A stretch of DNA of 64,000 nt, taken from NCBI RefSeq assembly GCF_003416895.1, contig NZ_QVIO01000003.1:62001-126000 (forward strand), in the 5' to 3' direction. This document shows positions 1-8,648 of the stretch, in pieces. Numbering within the stretch: the first letter of the stretch is position 1; every line of letters begins with the position of its first letter. The notes under the pieces are model-generated. The model was not told where the DNA came from, did no database searches, and saw only the letters and a list, made by a program, of their open reading frames with translations. A program made the translations under genes and the position numbers. Source of the stretch: Duganella sp. BJB476. Lineage in GTDB: Bacteria > Pseudomonadota > Gammaproteobacteria > Burkholderiales > Burkholderiaceae_D.

Positions 1-1
1 C

Positions 2-1084
2 ATCGCCGCCGTCAGCGACGTGCTGCGTTCCGGCTGGATCACCAGCGGCCCCAAAGTGGCCGCCTTCGAAGCCCAAATGTCCGAATACTTTGGCGGCCGC
101 CCTGTGCGCACCTTCAATTCCGGCACCTGCACGATGGAGATCGCACTGCGCATCGCCGGCATCGGCGCCGGCGACGAAGTCATCACCACCTCGATCTCGT
201 GGGTCGCCACGGCCAACGTCATCATCGAAGTGGGCGCCACGCCGGTGTTCGCCGATATCGACCCGGTCACCCGCAATATCGACCTGGACAAAGTGGAAGC
301 CGCGATCACCCCGCGCACCAAGGCCATCATCCCGGTCTACCTGTCCGGCCTGCCCGTCGACATGGACCGCCTGTACGCCATCGCCAAGAAACACAATCTG
401 CGCGTGATCGAAGACGCGGCGCAGGCGTTCGGCTCCGAATGGAACGGCAAGCGCATCGGCTCGTTCGGCGACTTCGTCTCGTTCAGCTTCCAGGCCAACA
501 AGAACATCACCACCGGCGAAGGCGGCGCGCTGGTGCTGAACAACCTGGAAGAAGCCAAGCTGGCCGAGAAGTACCGCCTGCAGGGCGTGACCCGCAGCGG
601 CGTCGACGGCATCGATGTCGATGTCCTCGGCGGCAAGTACAACATGAGCGACATCATGGCCGCCATCGGCCTGGGCCAGTTCGCCAATATCGACAACATC
701 ACCGCGCACCGCCGCAACCTGGCGCGCCATTACTACCAGGCTTTCGGCCCGGATTTCGAAGCGCAGTCCGGCGCCCAGCTGCCGCTGCAGGCCTTCGACA
801 CCAGCAATTACCACCTGTTCCAGATCGTGCTGCCGGATAACGGCCCGACCACCCGCGCCGACTTCATGCGCGCGATGCAGGAGCGGTTCAACGTCGGCAC
901 CGGTTACCACTACGCGCCTATCCACCTGTTCACCATGTACCGCGAGCGCGGCTTCAAGGAGGGCATGTTCCCCGTGTCGGAAAAAATCGGCCGCCTGACC
1001 GTGACCCTGCCGATGTTCTATGCCATGACCACGGCCGATGTCGACCGTGCCGTCGCCGCCGTGAAAGCGATTTTGATCAAATGA
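2..1084 (+). CDS. arnB: ArnB-type UDP-Ara4O aminotransferase (5' end outside window)
   Basis: PLP-dependent aminotransferase of the DegT/DnrJ/EryC1/StrS family. It would transfer an amino group from glutamate to UDP-4-keto-pentose to make UDP-L-Ara4N in the cytoplasm. The reading frame is open from the first bases of the window, with IAAVSDVLRSGWITSGPK in frame, so the true start lies upstream and the GTG at 20 is internal. The internal lysine in the FQANKNITTGEGG segment is the expected Schiff-base lysine. About 360 residues are visible, against roughly 380 for the family. The stop overlaps the next ATG by four bases (ATGA), so it is translationally coupled to arnC. ArnB is preferred over other sugar aminotransferases because the whole downstream arn set follows it. 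Confidence 0.88.
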   Translation: MAAVSDVLRSGWITSGPKVAAFEAQMSEYFGGRPVRTFNSGTCTMEIALRIAGIGAGDEVITTSISWVATANVIIEVGATPVFADIDPVTRNIDLDKVEAAITPRTKAIIPVYLSGLPVDMDRLYAIAKKHNLRVIEDAAQAFGSEWNGKRIGSFGDFVSFSFQANKNITTGEGGALVLNNLEEAKLAEKYRLQGVTRSGVDGIDVDVLGGKYNMSDIMAAIGLGQFANIDNITAHRRNLARHYYQAFGPDFEAQSGAQLPLQAFDTSNYHLFQIVLPDNGPTTRADFMRAMQERFNVGTGYHYAPIHLFTMYRERGFKEGMFPVSEKIGRLTVTLPMFYAMTTADVDRAVAAVKAILIK

Positions 1085-2091
1085 GCGTGTCGTTGATGAA
1101 ACCAGAAATTACCGTCGTCATTCCCATCTACAACGAGCAGGCCGGCCTGCAGTCCTTGTTCGACCGCCTGTATCCGGCGCTCGACAAGCTCGGCACGACC
1201 TACGAGATCGTGTTCGTCAACGACGGCAGCCGCGACAACTCGGTCTCCATCCTGGCCGAGCAGTTCCGCCTGCGTCCCGACGTCACCCGCGTGGTGCTGT
1301 TCAACGGCAACTACGGCCAGCACATGGCGATCCTGGCGGGCTTCGAAGCCTCGCGCGGCGACATCATGATCACGCTCGACGCCGACCTGCAAAACCCGCC
1401 CGAGGAAATCGGCAACCTGGTGGCCAAGATCCGCGAAGGCTACGACTACGTCGGTTCGATCCGCCGCAAACGCCAGGATTCGGCGTGGCGCACCTACGCG
1501 TCCAAGGCCATGAACCAGCTGCGCGAAAAGATCACCAACATCAAGATCACCGACCAGGGCAATATGCTGCGCGCCTACGGCCGCAATGTGATCGACCTGG
1601 TCAACCAGTGCGGCGAGGTCAACACCTTCGTGCCGGCGCTGGCCTACCGCTTCTCGCGCAAGCCGACCGAGATCATCGTCGAGCACGAAGAACGCTCGGC
1701 CGGCGAATCGAAGTACTCCTTGTACAGCCTGATCCGCCTGAATTTCGACCTGGTCACCGGCTTCTCGCTGGTGCCGCTGCAATTCTTCTCGATGTTCGGC
1801 ATCCTGCTGTCGCTGGCCTCGGGCCTGCTGGTGTTCGTGCTGCTGGTGCGCCGCCTGTTCCTGGGCGCGGAAGCGGAAGGCCTGTTCACGCTGTTCGCGA
1901 TCGCCTTCTTCTTCATGGGGACCATCCTGTTCGGCATCGGCCTGCTGGGCGAATACGTGGGCCGCATCTTCCAACAGGTGCGCGCGCGCCCTCGCTACGT
2001 GGTACAAACGATACTGGAACAAAAACCCGGCCAGTCGCTCGACGCGCCGGCCGGTGTGGAAAAACGTACCGTAGGCCGAGGCCATGACTGA
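1081..2091 (+). CDS. arnC: Undecaprenyl-phosphate Ara4FN glycosyltransferase ArnC
   Basis: Family 2 glycosyltransferase of 336 aa. ArnC transfers formylated L-Ara4N from UDP to undecaprenyl phosphate on the inner face of the cytoplasmic membrane. The N-terminal GT-A domain opens with ITVVIPIYNEQAGL and has the nucleotide-binding VNDGS and the metal-binding LDADLQNPPEE motifs. Two hydrophobic segments near residues 235-260 and 270-295 anchor it, followed by a short basic tail, as in ArnC/GtrB proteins. An alternative ATG lies five codons in (1096). It overlaps arnB by 4 bases and the next gene by 8. Position in an arn operon is the main reason to choose ArnC over a general dolichol-phosphate-type transferase. 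Confidence 0.88.
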   Translation: MSVSLMKPEITVVIPIYNEQAGLQSLFDRLYPALDKLGTTYEIVFVNDGSRDNSVSILAEQFRLRPDVTRVVLFNGNYGQHMAILAGFEASRGDIMITLDADLQNPPEEIGNLVAKIREGYDYVGSIRRKRQDSAWRTYASKAMNQLREKITNIKITDQGNMLRAYGRNVIDLVNQCGEVNTFVPALAYRFSRKPTEIIVEHEERSAGESKYSLYSLIRLNFDLVTGFSLVPLQFFSMFGILLSLASGLLVFVLLVRRLFLGAEAEGLFTLFAIAFFFMGTILFGIGLLGEYVGRIFQQVRARPRYVVQTILEQKPGQSLDAPAGVEKRTVGRGHD

Positions 2092-3028
2092 TTTCAACAA
2101 ACCGCAACGCGCCGTCGTCTTCGGCTACCACAACGTCGGCGTGCGCTGCCTGAAGGTGCTGCTGGCCGGCGGCGTCGATGTCGCGCTGGTGGTCACGCAC
2201 GAGGACAGCGCCAGCGAAAACATCTGGTTCGAATCGGTGATTTCGCTGTGCCAGGCCGAGGGCATTCCCTACATCACGCCGGCCGACGCCAGGTCGCCCG
2301 AGCTGCTGGACCAGGTCAAGGCGATCAACCCGGACCTGATGTTCAGCTTCTACTACCGCAACATGCTGCCGGCCGAGCTGCTGGCGGTGGCGCCGGCGTT
2401 CAATATGCACGGCTCGCTGCTGCCGGAATTCCGCGGCCGCGCGCCGGTCAACTGGGCGGTGCTGCACGGCGCCACCGTCACCGGCGCCACCCTGCACGAG
2501 ATGACCGTCAAGCCGGACGCCGGCGCCATTGTGGCGCAGATGGAAGTGCCTGTGCTGCCGGACGACACCGCCTTCGAAGTATTCGGCAAGGTCACCGTGG
2601 CGGCAGAGCAGGCGCTGTGGATGGTGCTGCCGTCGCTGCTGGACGGCACGGCGCCGCGCACCAAGAACGACCTCAGCAAGGGCGGCTACTTCGGCGGCCG
2701 CAAACCCGAGGACGGCCGCATCAACTGGCTGCTGCCGGCCCAGGATGTGTACAACCTGCACCGCGCCGTGGCCCCGCCCTACCCCGGCGCCTTCACCGAT
2801 ATCGGCGGTGTACGATATGTGCTGCAACGGGCCCGATTGTCTGGCAATTTCGGCAATGTTGTATCGCTAAGTTTGCCACCGGGCTTGACAGTAGTGGATA
2901 ATTGCATCTTTGGCGTGTGCGGCGATGGCCGCATGCTGACGATTTCCGCCTTGACGGCCGACGGGGAACCCGTAACGGCTGAGCAGTTGCAATCCCGCCT
3001 GGCGGAGCTGTCCGCTGGCGGACAATGA
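2084..3028 (+). CDS. UDP-Ara4N formyltransferase (ArnA N-terminal half as a separate gene)
   Basis: A 314-aa formyltransferase related to methionyl-tRNA formyltransferase and to the N-terminal domain of enterobacterial ArnA. It would use 10-formyl-tetrahydrofolate to formylate UDP-L-Ara4N. The catalytic segment FNMHGSLLPEFRGRAPVNW carries the conserved Asn and His, and VKPDAGAIV carries the expected Asp. The C-terminal part (about residues 205-310) is the small beta-barrel-like domain seen in this family. In E. coli this activity is fused to the decarboxylase; here the decarboxylase is the next gene, 22 bases downstream. It overlaps arnC by 8 bases. A methionyl-tRNA formyltransferase is unlikely in this context. 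Confidence 0.85.
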   Translation: MTDFNKPQRAVVFGYHNVGVRCLKVLLAGGVDVALVVTHEDSASENIWFESVISLCQAEGIPYITPADARSPELLDQVKAINPDLMFSFYYRNMLPAELLAVAPAFNMHGSLLPEFRGRAPVNWAVLHGATVTGATLHEMTVKPDAGAIVAQMEVPVLPDDTAFEVFGKVTVAAEQALWMVLPSLLDGTAPRTKNDLSKGGYFGGRKPEDGRINWLLPAQDVYNLHRAVAPPYPGAFTDIGGVRYVLQRARLSGNFGNVVSLSLPPGLTVVDNCIFGVCGDGRMLTISALTADGEPVTAEQLQSRLAELSAGGQ

Positions 3029-3050
3029 ACATTACCTGGGTAACTATCAC

Positions 3051-4103
3051 ATGAAAAAAGTCCTCATCCTCGGCGTCAACGGCTTCATCGGCCATCACCT
3101 GTCGAAGCGCATCCTGGAAACGACCGACTGGCATGTCTACGGCATGGACATGAGCACCGACCGCATCACCGACGTGCTGGAGAACGAGGCCTACAAGTCG
3201 CGCATGCACTTCTTCGAAGGCGACATCACCATCAACAAGGAATGGGTCGAGTACCACGTCAAGAAATGCGACGTGATCCTGCCGCTGGTCGCCATTGCGA
3301 CGCCATCGACCTACGTCAAAGCGCCGCTGCGCGTGTTCGAACTGGACTTCGAGGCCAACCTGCCTATCGTCCGTTCGGCCGCCAAGTACGGCAAGCACCT
3401 GGTGTTCCCGTCGACCTCGGAAGTGTATGGCATGTGCCACGACGACGAGTTCGACCCTGAGAACTCCGAGCTGGTCTGCGGCCCGATCAACAAGCCGCGC
3501 TGGATCTACTCCAACGCCAAGCAGCTGATGGACCGCGTGATCTGGGGCTACGGCATGGAAGGCCTGAACTTCACGCTGTTCCGTCCATTCAACTGGATCG
3601 GCGCCGGCCTGGATTCGATCCACACGCCGAAAGAAGGCTCGTCGCGCGTGGTGACGCAGTTCTTCGGCCACATCGTCCGTGGCGAGAACATCTCGCTGGT
3701 CGACGGCGGCGCGCAGAAGCGCGCGTTCACCGACATCGACGACGGCATCGACGCGCTGATGAAGATCATCGACAACAAGGACGGCGCTGCTTCGGGCAAG
3801 ATCTACAACATCGGCAACCCGGTCAACAACTACTCGATCCGCGAACTAGCCGGCATGATGCTGAAGCTGGCCGAGCAGTATCCTGAGTACGCCACCGGCG
3901 CCAAGCAGGTCAAGATCGTCGAGACCACGTCGGGCGCCTACTACGGCACCGGCTACCAGGACGTGCAGAACCGCGTACCGAAGATCACCAACACCTGCGA
4001 AGAGCTGAACTGGAAACCGACCACCACCATGGCTGACGCGCTGAAGAAAATCTTCGACGCCTACCGTGGCCAGGTGGCCGAAGCACAAAAACTGATGGAC
4101 TAA
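3051..4103 (+). CDS. UDP-glucuronate decarboxylase (ArnA C-terminal half as a separate gene)
   Basis: Extended short-chain dehydrogenase/reductase of 350 aa matching the C-terminal domain of ArnA. It oxidatively decarboxylates UDP-glucuronate to UDP-4-keto-pentose with NAD+. The N-terminal Rossmann motif is GVNGFIGHHL, the active-site segment PSTSEVYG contains the Ser-Glu pair typical of ArnA decarboxylases, and YSNAKQLMDR supplies the Tyr-x-x-x-Lys pair. Length fits the isolated domain (about 345 aa). It sits between the formyltransferase and arnD, so the split pair reconstitutes ArnA. It could also be called a bifunctional UDP-4-keto-pentose/UDP-xylose synthase; whether it releases UDP-xylose cannot be told from sequence. 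Confidence 0.87.
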   Translation: MKKVLILGVNGFIGHHLSKRILETTDWHVYGMDMSTDRITDVLENEAYKSRMHFFEGDITINKEWVEYHVKKCDVILPLVAIATPSTYVKAPLRVFELDFEANLPIVRSAAKYGKHLVFPSTSEVYGMCHDDEFDPENSELVCGPINKPRWIYSNAKQLMDRVIWGYGMEGLNFTLFRPFNWIGAGLDSIHTPKEGSSRVVTQFFGHIVRGENISLVDGGAQKRAFTDIDDGIDALMKIIDNKDGAASGKIYNIGNPVNNYSIRELAGMMLKLAEQYPEYATGAKQVKIVETTSGAYYGTGYQDVQNRVPKITNTCEELNWKPTTTMADALKKIFDAYRGQVAEAQKLMD

Positions 4104-4106
4104 GAT

Positions 4107-5084
4107 TTGACCGAGACTTTGCAACCGCAAGCGCCGCTGATGGTGTTGAAGATTGATGTCGACACCTACCGCGGCACCCGTGAAGGCACCATGAACCTGG
4201 TGACCATGCTGAAGGCGCACCAGGCCCAGGCTACTTTCCTGTTTTCGCTGGGACCGGATCACACCGGCTGGGCGCTGCGCCGCGCGCTGCGTCCGGGCTT
4301 CTTCAGCAAAGTCTCGCGCACGTCCGTGGTCGAGCATTACGGCATCAAGACGCTGATGTACGGCACCCTGCTGCCGGGACCGGACATCGGCAAGGATTGC
4401 GCCGGCGAGATGCGCTCCGTGCGCGACGCCGGCTTCGAATGCGGCATCCACACCTGGGACCACGTGCTGTGGCAGGACAACGTCGCCAAGCGCGACGGCG
4501 GCTGGTCCACCAAGATGATGCGCAAGGCCACCGCCCGCTTCTCGCAGGTGTTCGGCACCGCGCCGCGCACCCACGGCGCGGCCGGCTGGCAGATGAACAA
4601 CGCCGCCTTCGCCGAACACGACACCGCCGGTTACGCCTACGCTTCCGACGGCCGCTGCGTGCTCAACGAGAACGGCACCTTGGCCAATCCGGCCGACGGT
4701 CCGCACCGCTTGTCCGACGGCGACAAAGTGCTGTCCCACATCCAGCTGCCGACCACGCTGCCGACGCTGGATGAGCTGCTGGGCCGCGAGATCGACGGCG
4801 TCACCATCGGCACCGGCAACATCGCCGCCTTCCTGCTCAAGCTGACCGCCGGCGCCACGCGCGACCATGTATATACTTTGCATTCTGAACTTGAAGGGCA
4901 AAAACTCGCCCCCATATTCGAGCAGTTATTGGCCGGATGGAAGGCGCAAGGTTACCAACTGGCGTCGATGGCCGATTACCATCAGAAGGTCCAGCATCAG
5001 ACCATGCCGGTTTGCCCGATCACCTGGGGCGAGCTGCCGGGTCGTTCGGGACAGCTGATCGTACAGGGTGCTGCCCGTTCTTAA
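4107..5084 (+). CDS. arnD: Ara4FN-phosphoundecaprenol deformylase ArnD
   Basis: Polysaccharide-deacetylase-fold protein of 325 aa. ArnD removes the formyl group from undecaprenyl-phosphate-Ara4FN at the inner membrane. The N-terminal segment LKIDVDTYRGTREG holds the metal-binding aspartate typical of the NodB fold, and GFECGIHTWDH contains the histidine motif. A TTG at 4107 lies 3 bases after the previous stop; an in-frame ATG at 4140 (residue 12) is the alternative start. It is the last arn gene here. No ArnT or ArnE/F follows; the next gene is a peroxiredoxin, so the transferase that loads lipid A must be upstream of the window or elsewhere. Confidence 0.86.
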   Translation: MTETLQPQAPLMVLKIDVDTYRGTREGTMNLVTMLKAHQAQATFLFSLGPDHTGWALRRALRPGFFSKVSRTSVVEHYGIKTLMYGTLLPGPDIGKDCAGEMRSVRDAGFECGIHTWDHVLWQDNVAKRDGGWSTKMMRKATARFSQVFGTAPRTHGAAGWQMNNAAFAEHDTAGYAYASDGRCVLNENGTLANPADGPHRLSDGDKVLSHIQLPTTLPTLDELLGREIDGVTIGTGNIAAFLLKLTAGATRDHVYTLHSELEGQKLAPIFEQLLAGWKAQGYQLASMADYHQKVQHQTMPVCPITWGELPGRSGQLIVQGAARS

Positions 5085-5108
5085 TGCCTACCGTTCAGGA
5101 GACTGCCT

Positions 5109-5573
5109 GTGGCTGATAGCCCAACCGTTGTAACCGATTTCTCCGCCGCCATGACCAGCGGCCAGACCTTCCAGCTGTCGGGCCGCCCGGCGCGCCATAC
5201 CGTGCTGTTCTTCTACCCCAAGGACAACACCCCGGGCTGCACCACCGAAAACATGGCTTTCCGCGACCTGCACGAGCAATTCCAGGCCGCCGGCGCCGAA
5301 ATCTACGGCATCAGCCGCGATAGCCTGCGCTCGCACGAAAGCTTCAAGACCAAGCTGGGCCTGCCTTTCGAACTGATTTCCGACCCCGACGAAGCGGTCT
5401 GCCTGCAGTTTGGCGTCATGAAGATGAAGCAAATGTATGGCAAGACGGTGCGCGGCATCGAACGCAGTACGTTTGTGATTGACGCTAATGGTCAATTGGT
5501 GAAAGAATGGAGAGGCGTGAAGGTAGCGGGTCACGTCGATGAAGTGCTGGAATTTGTAGCGCGTCAGGCTTAG
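5109..5573 (+). CDS. bcp: Thioredoxin-dependent thiol peroxidase (Bcp/PrxQ)
   Basis: Peroxiredoxin of 154 aa that reduces hydrogen and organic peroxides using thioredoxin in the cytoplasm. The peroxidatic cysteine is Cys44 in YPKDNTPGCTTENMAF. The resolving cysteine found five residues later in E. coli Bcp is missing; the only other cysteine is Cys98 in DEAVCLQFGV, a place where some PrxQ proteins carry their resolving residue. The start is GTG at 5109 with a CAGGAGA ribosome-binding site about 7 bases upstream. It lies 24 bases after arnD and may be read through from that operon. Confidence 0.88.
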   Translation: MADSPTVVTDFSAAMTSGQTFQLSGRPARHTVLFFYPKDNTPGCTTENMAFRDLHEQFQAAGAEIYGISRDSLRSHESFKTKLGLPFELISDPDEAVCLQFGVMKMKQMYGKTVRGIERSTFVIDANGQLVKEWRGVKVAGHVDEVLEFVARQA

Positions 5574-5846
5574 TTACAGGATGCGCGTTGCAGCTTCCAG
5601 AGTTGCTCAACCGAACCAAGCGTATCCAGTCATTTTGAGTCATCACTGTCATTCACACCACCACCCTACATGGTGGCCAGCCGGCCACCACGCGGTACTT
5701 TCTCCGGGCATGATGAGCGCCCGTCGGCAGTCTTTAAACCCTGTTTTACCCAGCATCCACCCCATCCGGTCCCAACGTTTCCCACACCAGGAAGCGTGCT
5801 GCGCCTATGGGCGGATTCCTCCAGATATTCTTCAAATGAGATCCTG
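5574..5846 (+). other. Intergenic leader upstream of the PhoH gene
   Basis: About 273 bases between the peroxiredoxin and the PhoH gene. An open frame runs through part of it (5581-5847), but its composition and its CH-rich translation do not look like a protein. There is no terminator-like hairpin with a T tract. The region probably holds the phoH promoter and a long leader; I see no motif strong enough to place the promoter. Confidence 0.4.
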
Positions 5847-7670
5847 ATGCCACTGCCAAAATTACCTAGTAAGCCAGCGACTTTACTTCTGGCGAAAGAT
5901 TATCCAAAAGCGACAGGGCCGCGCCCAGTTCCCGCTATCGCAGCGGTGGCTGAAGTCGCGCCCGCGCCGAAGAAAGCGGCGCCTGTCAAAGCAGTGCCTG
6001 TAGCAAAAGCCAAAGCAGCCCCCCCAAAAACCACCACCAAGTCGCAAGCCGTGGCGGCCGTACTGAAGGCCGCCCCTGCCGTACTGAAGAACGCCGCCGC
6101 CGGCATCGCGCCAGCCGCGGCCAAGCCGGTCGCCAAGGCCAAGCCAGTCCCTGCCGCGCGCGGCAAGGTCACGCCGATCACCGCCGAGGCGCCGCACCCG
6201 GCCAAGCACAAGCCGCATGAAGTGGCGATCAAGTCGTCGACCAGCCGTCACGCCGACCAGACCGGCACCACCAAGCTGTTCGTGCTCGACACCAACGTGC
6301 TGATGCACGATCCATCGTCGCTGTTCCGCTTTGAAGAGCACGACGTCTACCTGCCGATGATGACGCTGGAAGAGCTGGACAACCACAAGAAGGGCATGAC
6401 CGAGGTGGCGCGCAACGCCCGCCAGGTGTCGCGCACTTTGGATGCGCTGGTGTCCAACACCGACGACGACGCCATCGAGAACGGCATCCCGCTGTCCAAG
6501 CTGGGCAACAAGGACGCCAAGGGTCGCCTGTACTTCCAGACGCGCCTGCAAACGGCCGACCTGCCGGTCGGGCTGCCGGTCGGCAAGGCCGACAACCAGA
6601 TCCTGTCCGTGGTCCGCTCGCTGGAAGCGGAACAGGAAGGCCGTCCGGTGGTGCTGGTGTCGAAGGACATCAACATGCGCATCAAGGCGCGCGCGCTGGG
6701 CCTGCCGGCCGAGGACTACTTCAACGACCACGTGCTGGAAGACACCGACCTGCTGTACTCGGGCATCGTCCAGCTGCCGGACGATTTCTGGACCAAGCAC
6801 GGCAAGGACCTCGAATCCTGGCAGGAAAATAAAAACGGCCAGAGCGCGACGTTCTATCGCGTCACCGGTCCGTTCGTGCCGTCGCTGCTGGTCAACCAGT
6901 TCATCTTCCTGGAGCCTAAGAATGGCGAAACGCCGTTCTACGGCCAGGTCAAGCAGATCAACGGCAAGACCGCCGTGCTGCAGACCTTGCGCGACTTCAG
7001 CCACAACAAGAACAATGTGTGGGGTGTCACCGCCCGCAACCGCGAGCAGAACTTCGCCTTGAACTTGCTGATGAATCCGGAATGCGACTTCGTCACCCTG
7101 CTGGGCCAGGCCGGTACCGGCAAGACCCTGCTGGCGCTGGCCGCTGGCCTGGCGCAAGTGCTGGAAACCAAGCTCTACAACGAAATCATCGTCACCCGCG
7201 TGACGGTGCCGGTCGGTGAAGACATCGGTTTCCTGCCGGGTACAGAAGAAGAGAAGATGTCGCCATGGATGGGGGCGTTCGACGACAACCTGGAAGTGCT
7301 CAACAAGTCCGATTCGGACGGTGGCGAATGGGGCCGCGCGGCGACGCAGGACCTGATCCGCTCGCGCATCAAGATCAAGTCGCTCAACTTCATGCGCGGC
7401 CGCACCTTCGTCAACAAGTTCCTGATCATCGACGAAGCGCAGAACTTGACGCCTAAGCAGGTCAAGACGCTGGTCACGCGTGCCGGTCCGGGCACCAAGA
7501 TTCTTTGCCTGGGCAATATCGCGCAGATCGACACGCCTTACCTGACCGAAGGGTCGAGCGGCCTGACGTATGTGGTGGATCGCTTCAAGGGATGGTCGCA
7601 CAGCGGTCACGTGACCCTGGCGCGCGGAGAACGTTCACGCCTGGCTGACCACGCCAGCGACGTTTTGTAA
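5847..7670 (+). CDS. PIN domain-PhoH family ATPase
   Basis: PhoH-type protein of 607 aa with an N-terminal PIN domain, likely an RNA-acting ATPase/helicase-nuclease. Residues 1-130 are rich in Ala, Lys and Pro and probably disordered. The PIN domain starts near residue 143 (LFVLDTNVLMHDPSS) with its first metal-binding Asp. The PhoH ATPase has Walker A GQAGTGKT near residue 418 and Walker B LIIDEAQN near 526. ATG 5847 was chosen because the upstream in-frame extension to 5670 does not look like protein and lacks a better ribosome-binding site. A strong terminator follows. It is monocistronic; the roughly 270 bases upstream contain no gene that I can support. Confidence 0.85.
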   Translation: MPLPKLPSKPATLLLAKDYPKATGPRPVPAIAAVAEVAPAPKKAAPVKAVPVAKAKAAPPKTTTKSQAVAAVLKAAPAVLKNAAAGIAPAAAKPVAKAKPVPAARGKVTPITAEAPHPAKHKPHEVAIKSSTSRHADQTGTTKLFVLDTNVLMHDPSSLFRFEEHDVYLPMMTLEELDNHKKGMTEVARNARQVSRTLDALVSNTDDDAIENGIPLSKLGNKDAKGRLYFQTRLQTADLPVGLPVGKADNQILSVVRSLEAEQEGRPVVLVSKDINMRIKARALGLPAEDYFNDHVLEDTDLLYSGIVQLPDDFWTKHGKDLESWQENKNGQSATFYRVTGPFVPSLLVNQFIFLEPKNGETPFYGQVKQINGKTAVLQTLRDFSHNKNNVWGVTARNREQNFALNLLMNPECDFVTLLGQAGTGKTLLALAAGLAQVLETKLYNEIIVTRVTVPVGEDIGFLPGTEEEKMSPWMGAFDDNLEVLNKSDSDGGEWGRAATQDLIRSRIKIKSLNFMRGRTFVNKFLIIDEAQNLTPKQVKTLVTRAGPGTKILCLGNIAQIDTPYLTEGSSGLTYVVDRFKGWSHSGHVTLARGERSRLADHASDVL

Positions 7671-7698
7671 ATGTAGTAGAATAAACCCGTACCTGTTA

Positions 7699-7736
7699 GC
7701 CCCGCCCGCAGCAATGCCGGCGGGGCTTCTTTTTTC
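7699..7736 (+). terminator. Rho-independent terminator after the PhoH gene
   Basis: A perfect 8-bp GC-rich stem, GCCCCGCC (7699-7706) pairing with GGCGGGGC (7719-7726), is followed at once by TTCTTTTTTC. It lies 28 bases beyond the PhoH stop codon and separates that gene from the converging PEP-CTERM gene. Confidence 0.9.
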
Positions 7737-7738
7737 TA

Positions 7739-8371
7739 TCAGGCTTTGTTGTTGCGGCGACGGGCGTAGCCGCCTACCAGCGCCAGGCCGCCCAGCAGCA
7801 TGGCATAGGTTTCAGGTTCCGGCACCGGTGCCAGCGTGCTGGAGTTGAAGCTCTGGAAAGTACCGTTGGCGGCAGCGTACTGCACCTGCTGGCCGCCATC
7901 GCAGCAGCCTTCCAGGCCGTAGATGGTCAGCTTGTGGTTGCCGGCCGACAGGGCCTGGTTGTTGATCAGGAACGAGCCGTTGGCGGTGTTGTAGTCGTAG
8001 TTCCACCACATGTCGTTGGTGTTCAGCGCGACGGCCTGGCCATCCAGGAACACGGCGCCGCCGCGGCCGAAGTCGACACCGGCGCGGAACGAGTAGGTAC
8101 CGGCGGCGCTCAGGCCGAAATCGATGGTGGACTTGAAGGCGATGTTGGTCGTGCCGGCGCCGAAGATCGAATTATTGGAGACGTTGTCGTAGCTGCTCAG
8201 GACGGTCGAGTGGCCGCCGGTGACTGCGGCGTCAACCACGGTGCTGTAGTCCAGCGCGGTTGCCAATGGGCCAGCGCTGGAGCTGCCGGTCTGGAAAGTG
8301 ATGACGGCGGCGTTGGAGCTGCCAATGGCGGCCAAGGCGAGTGCGACTGCGGCGAACTTGATGGTTTTCAT
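7739..8371 (-). CDS. PEP-CTERM sorting-domain protein with a Cys-Cys motif
   Basis: Exported protein of 210 aa. It has an N-terminal signal peptide (MKTIKFAAVALALAAIGSSN) and a C-terminal PEP-CTERM tripartite signal: VPEPETYAMLLGGLALVGG followed by an Arg-rich end. Such proteins are processed by exosortase and often belong to exopolysaccharide or biofilm matrices. The middle looks like a beta-sandwich with GLEGCCDGGQQ near residue 160, resembling a small PEP-CTERM subfamily with a CC-x-G motif. The ATG at 8371 has an AGGA site 8 bases upstream; a longer frame to 8461 would disrupt the signal peptide. No exosortase gene is in the window. The function beyond surface sorting is unknown. Confidence 0.82.
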   Translation of the reverse strand: MKTIKFAAVALALAAIGSSNAAVITFQTGSSSAGPLATALDYSTVVDAAVTGGHSTVLSSYDNVSNNSIFGAGTTNIAFKSTIDFGLSAAGTYSFRAGVDFGRGGAVFLDGQAVALNTNDMWWNYDYNTANGSFLINNQALSAGNHKLTIYGLEGCCDGGQQVQYAAANGTFQSFNSSTLAPVPEPETYAMLLGGLALVGGYARRRNNKA

Positions 8372-8488
8372 GTTGATCCTGTTGAGAGGTTGAGATAGAC
8401 AAATCGAAAAGCAAGCCAGGCACAAGGATTGGGAGCCAGGAGGGAGATTGCATTTAAGCAAATTAAGATGTACTTAAGAATTATTTAA

Positions 8489-8517
8489 ATAGTATCGTAA
8501 CTGAATTTTGATGTCAA
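8489..8517 (-). promoter_or_regulatory. Sigma-70 promoter of the PEP-CTERM gene
   Basis: On the minus strand TTGACA (8517-8512) and TACTAT (8494-8489) are separated by exactly 17 bases. The gene starts about 115 bases downstream, after an AT-rich leader (8430-8490). This is one of the best promoter matches in the window. Confidence 0.75.
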
Positions 8518-8648
8518 TCTTTAATGCATTGCACAATATAGACGGCGTCAGCCACGAAAGTGCTTGAAACCGGCAGCATCCTGTATGACACTAGACACTG
8601 CAAGTCGTTGATTTCGCCAGACTTTCGGACCACAGCCGAGGTAAGACC

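Noticed and set aside
1018..2100. 360-codon minus-strand frame opposite arnC
   Set aside because: Gln/His/Asp/Val-rich antisense translation without any domain; arnC on the plus strand is unambiguous.
5670..5846. N-terminal extension of the PhoH protein
   Set aside because: The 59 extra residues are unlike PIN-PhoH proteins, while ATG 5847 begins a plausible Ala/Lys-rich N-terminus.
5581..5847. Small open frame between the peroxiredoxin and PhoH genes
   Set aside because: Codon usage and the His/Pro/Ser-rich translation do not look coding, and no ribosome-binding site precedes it.
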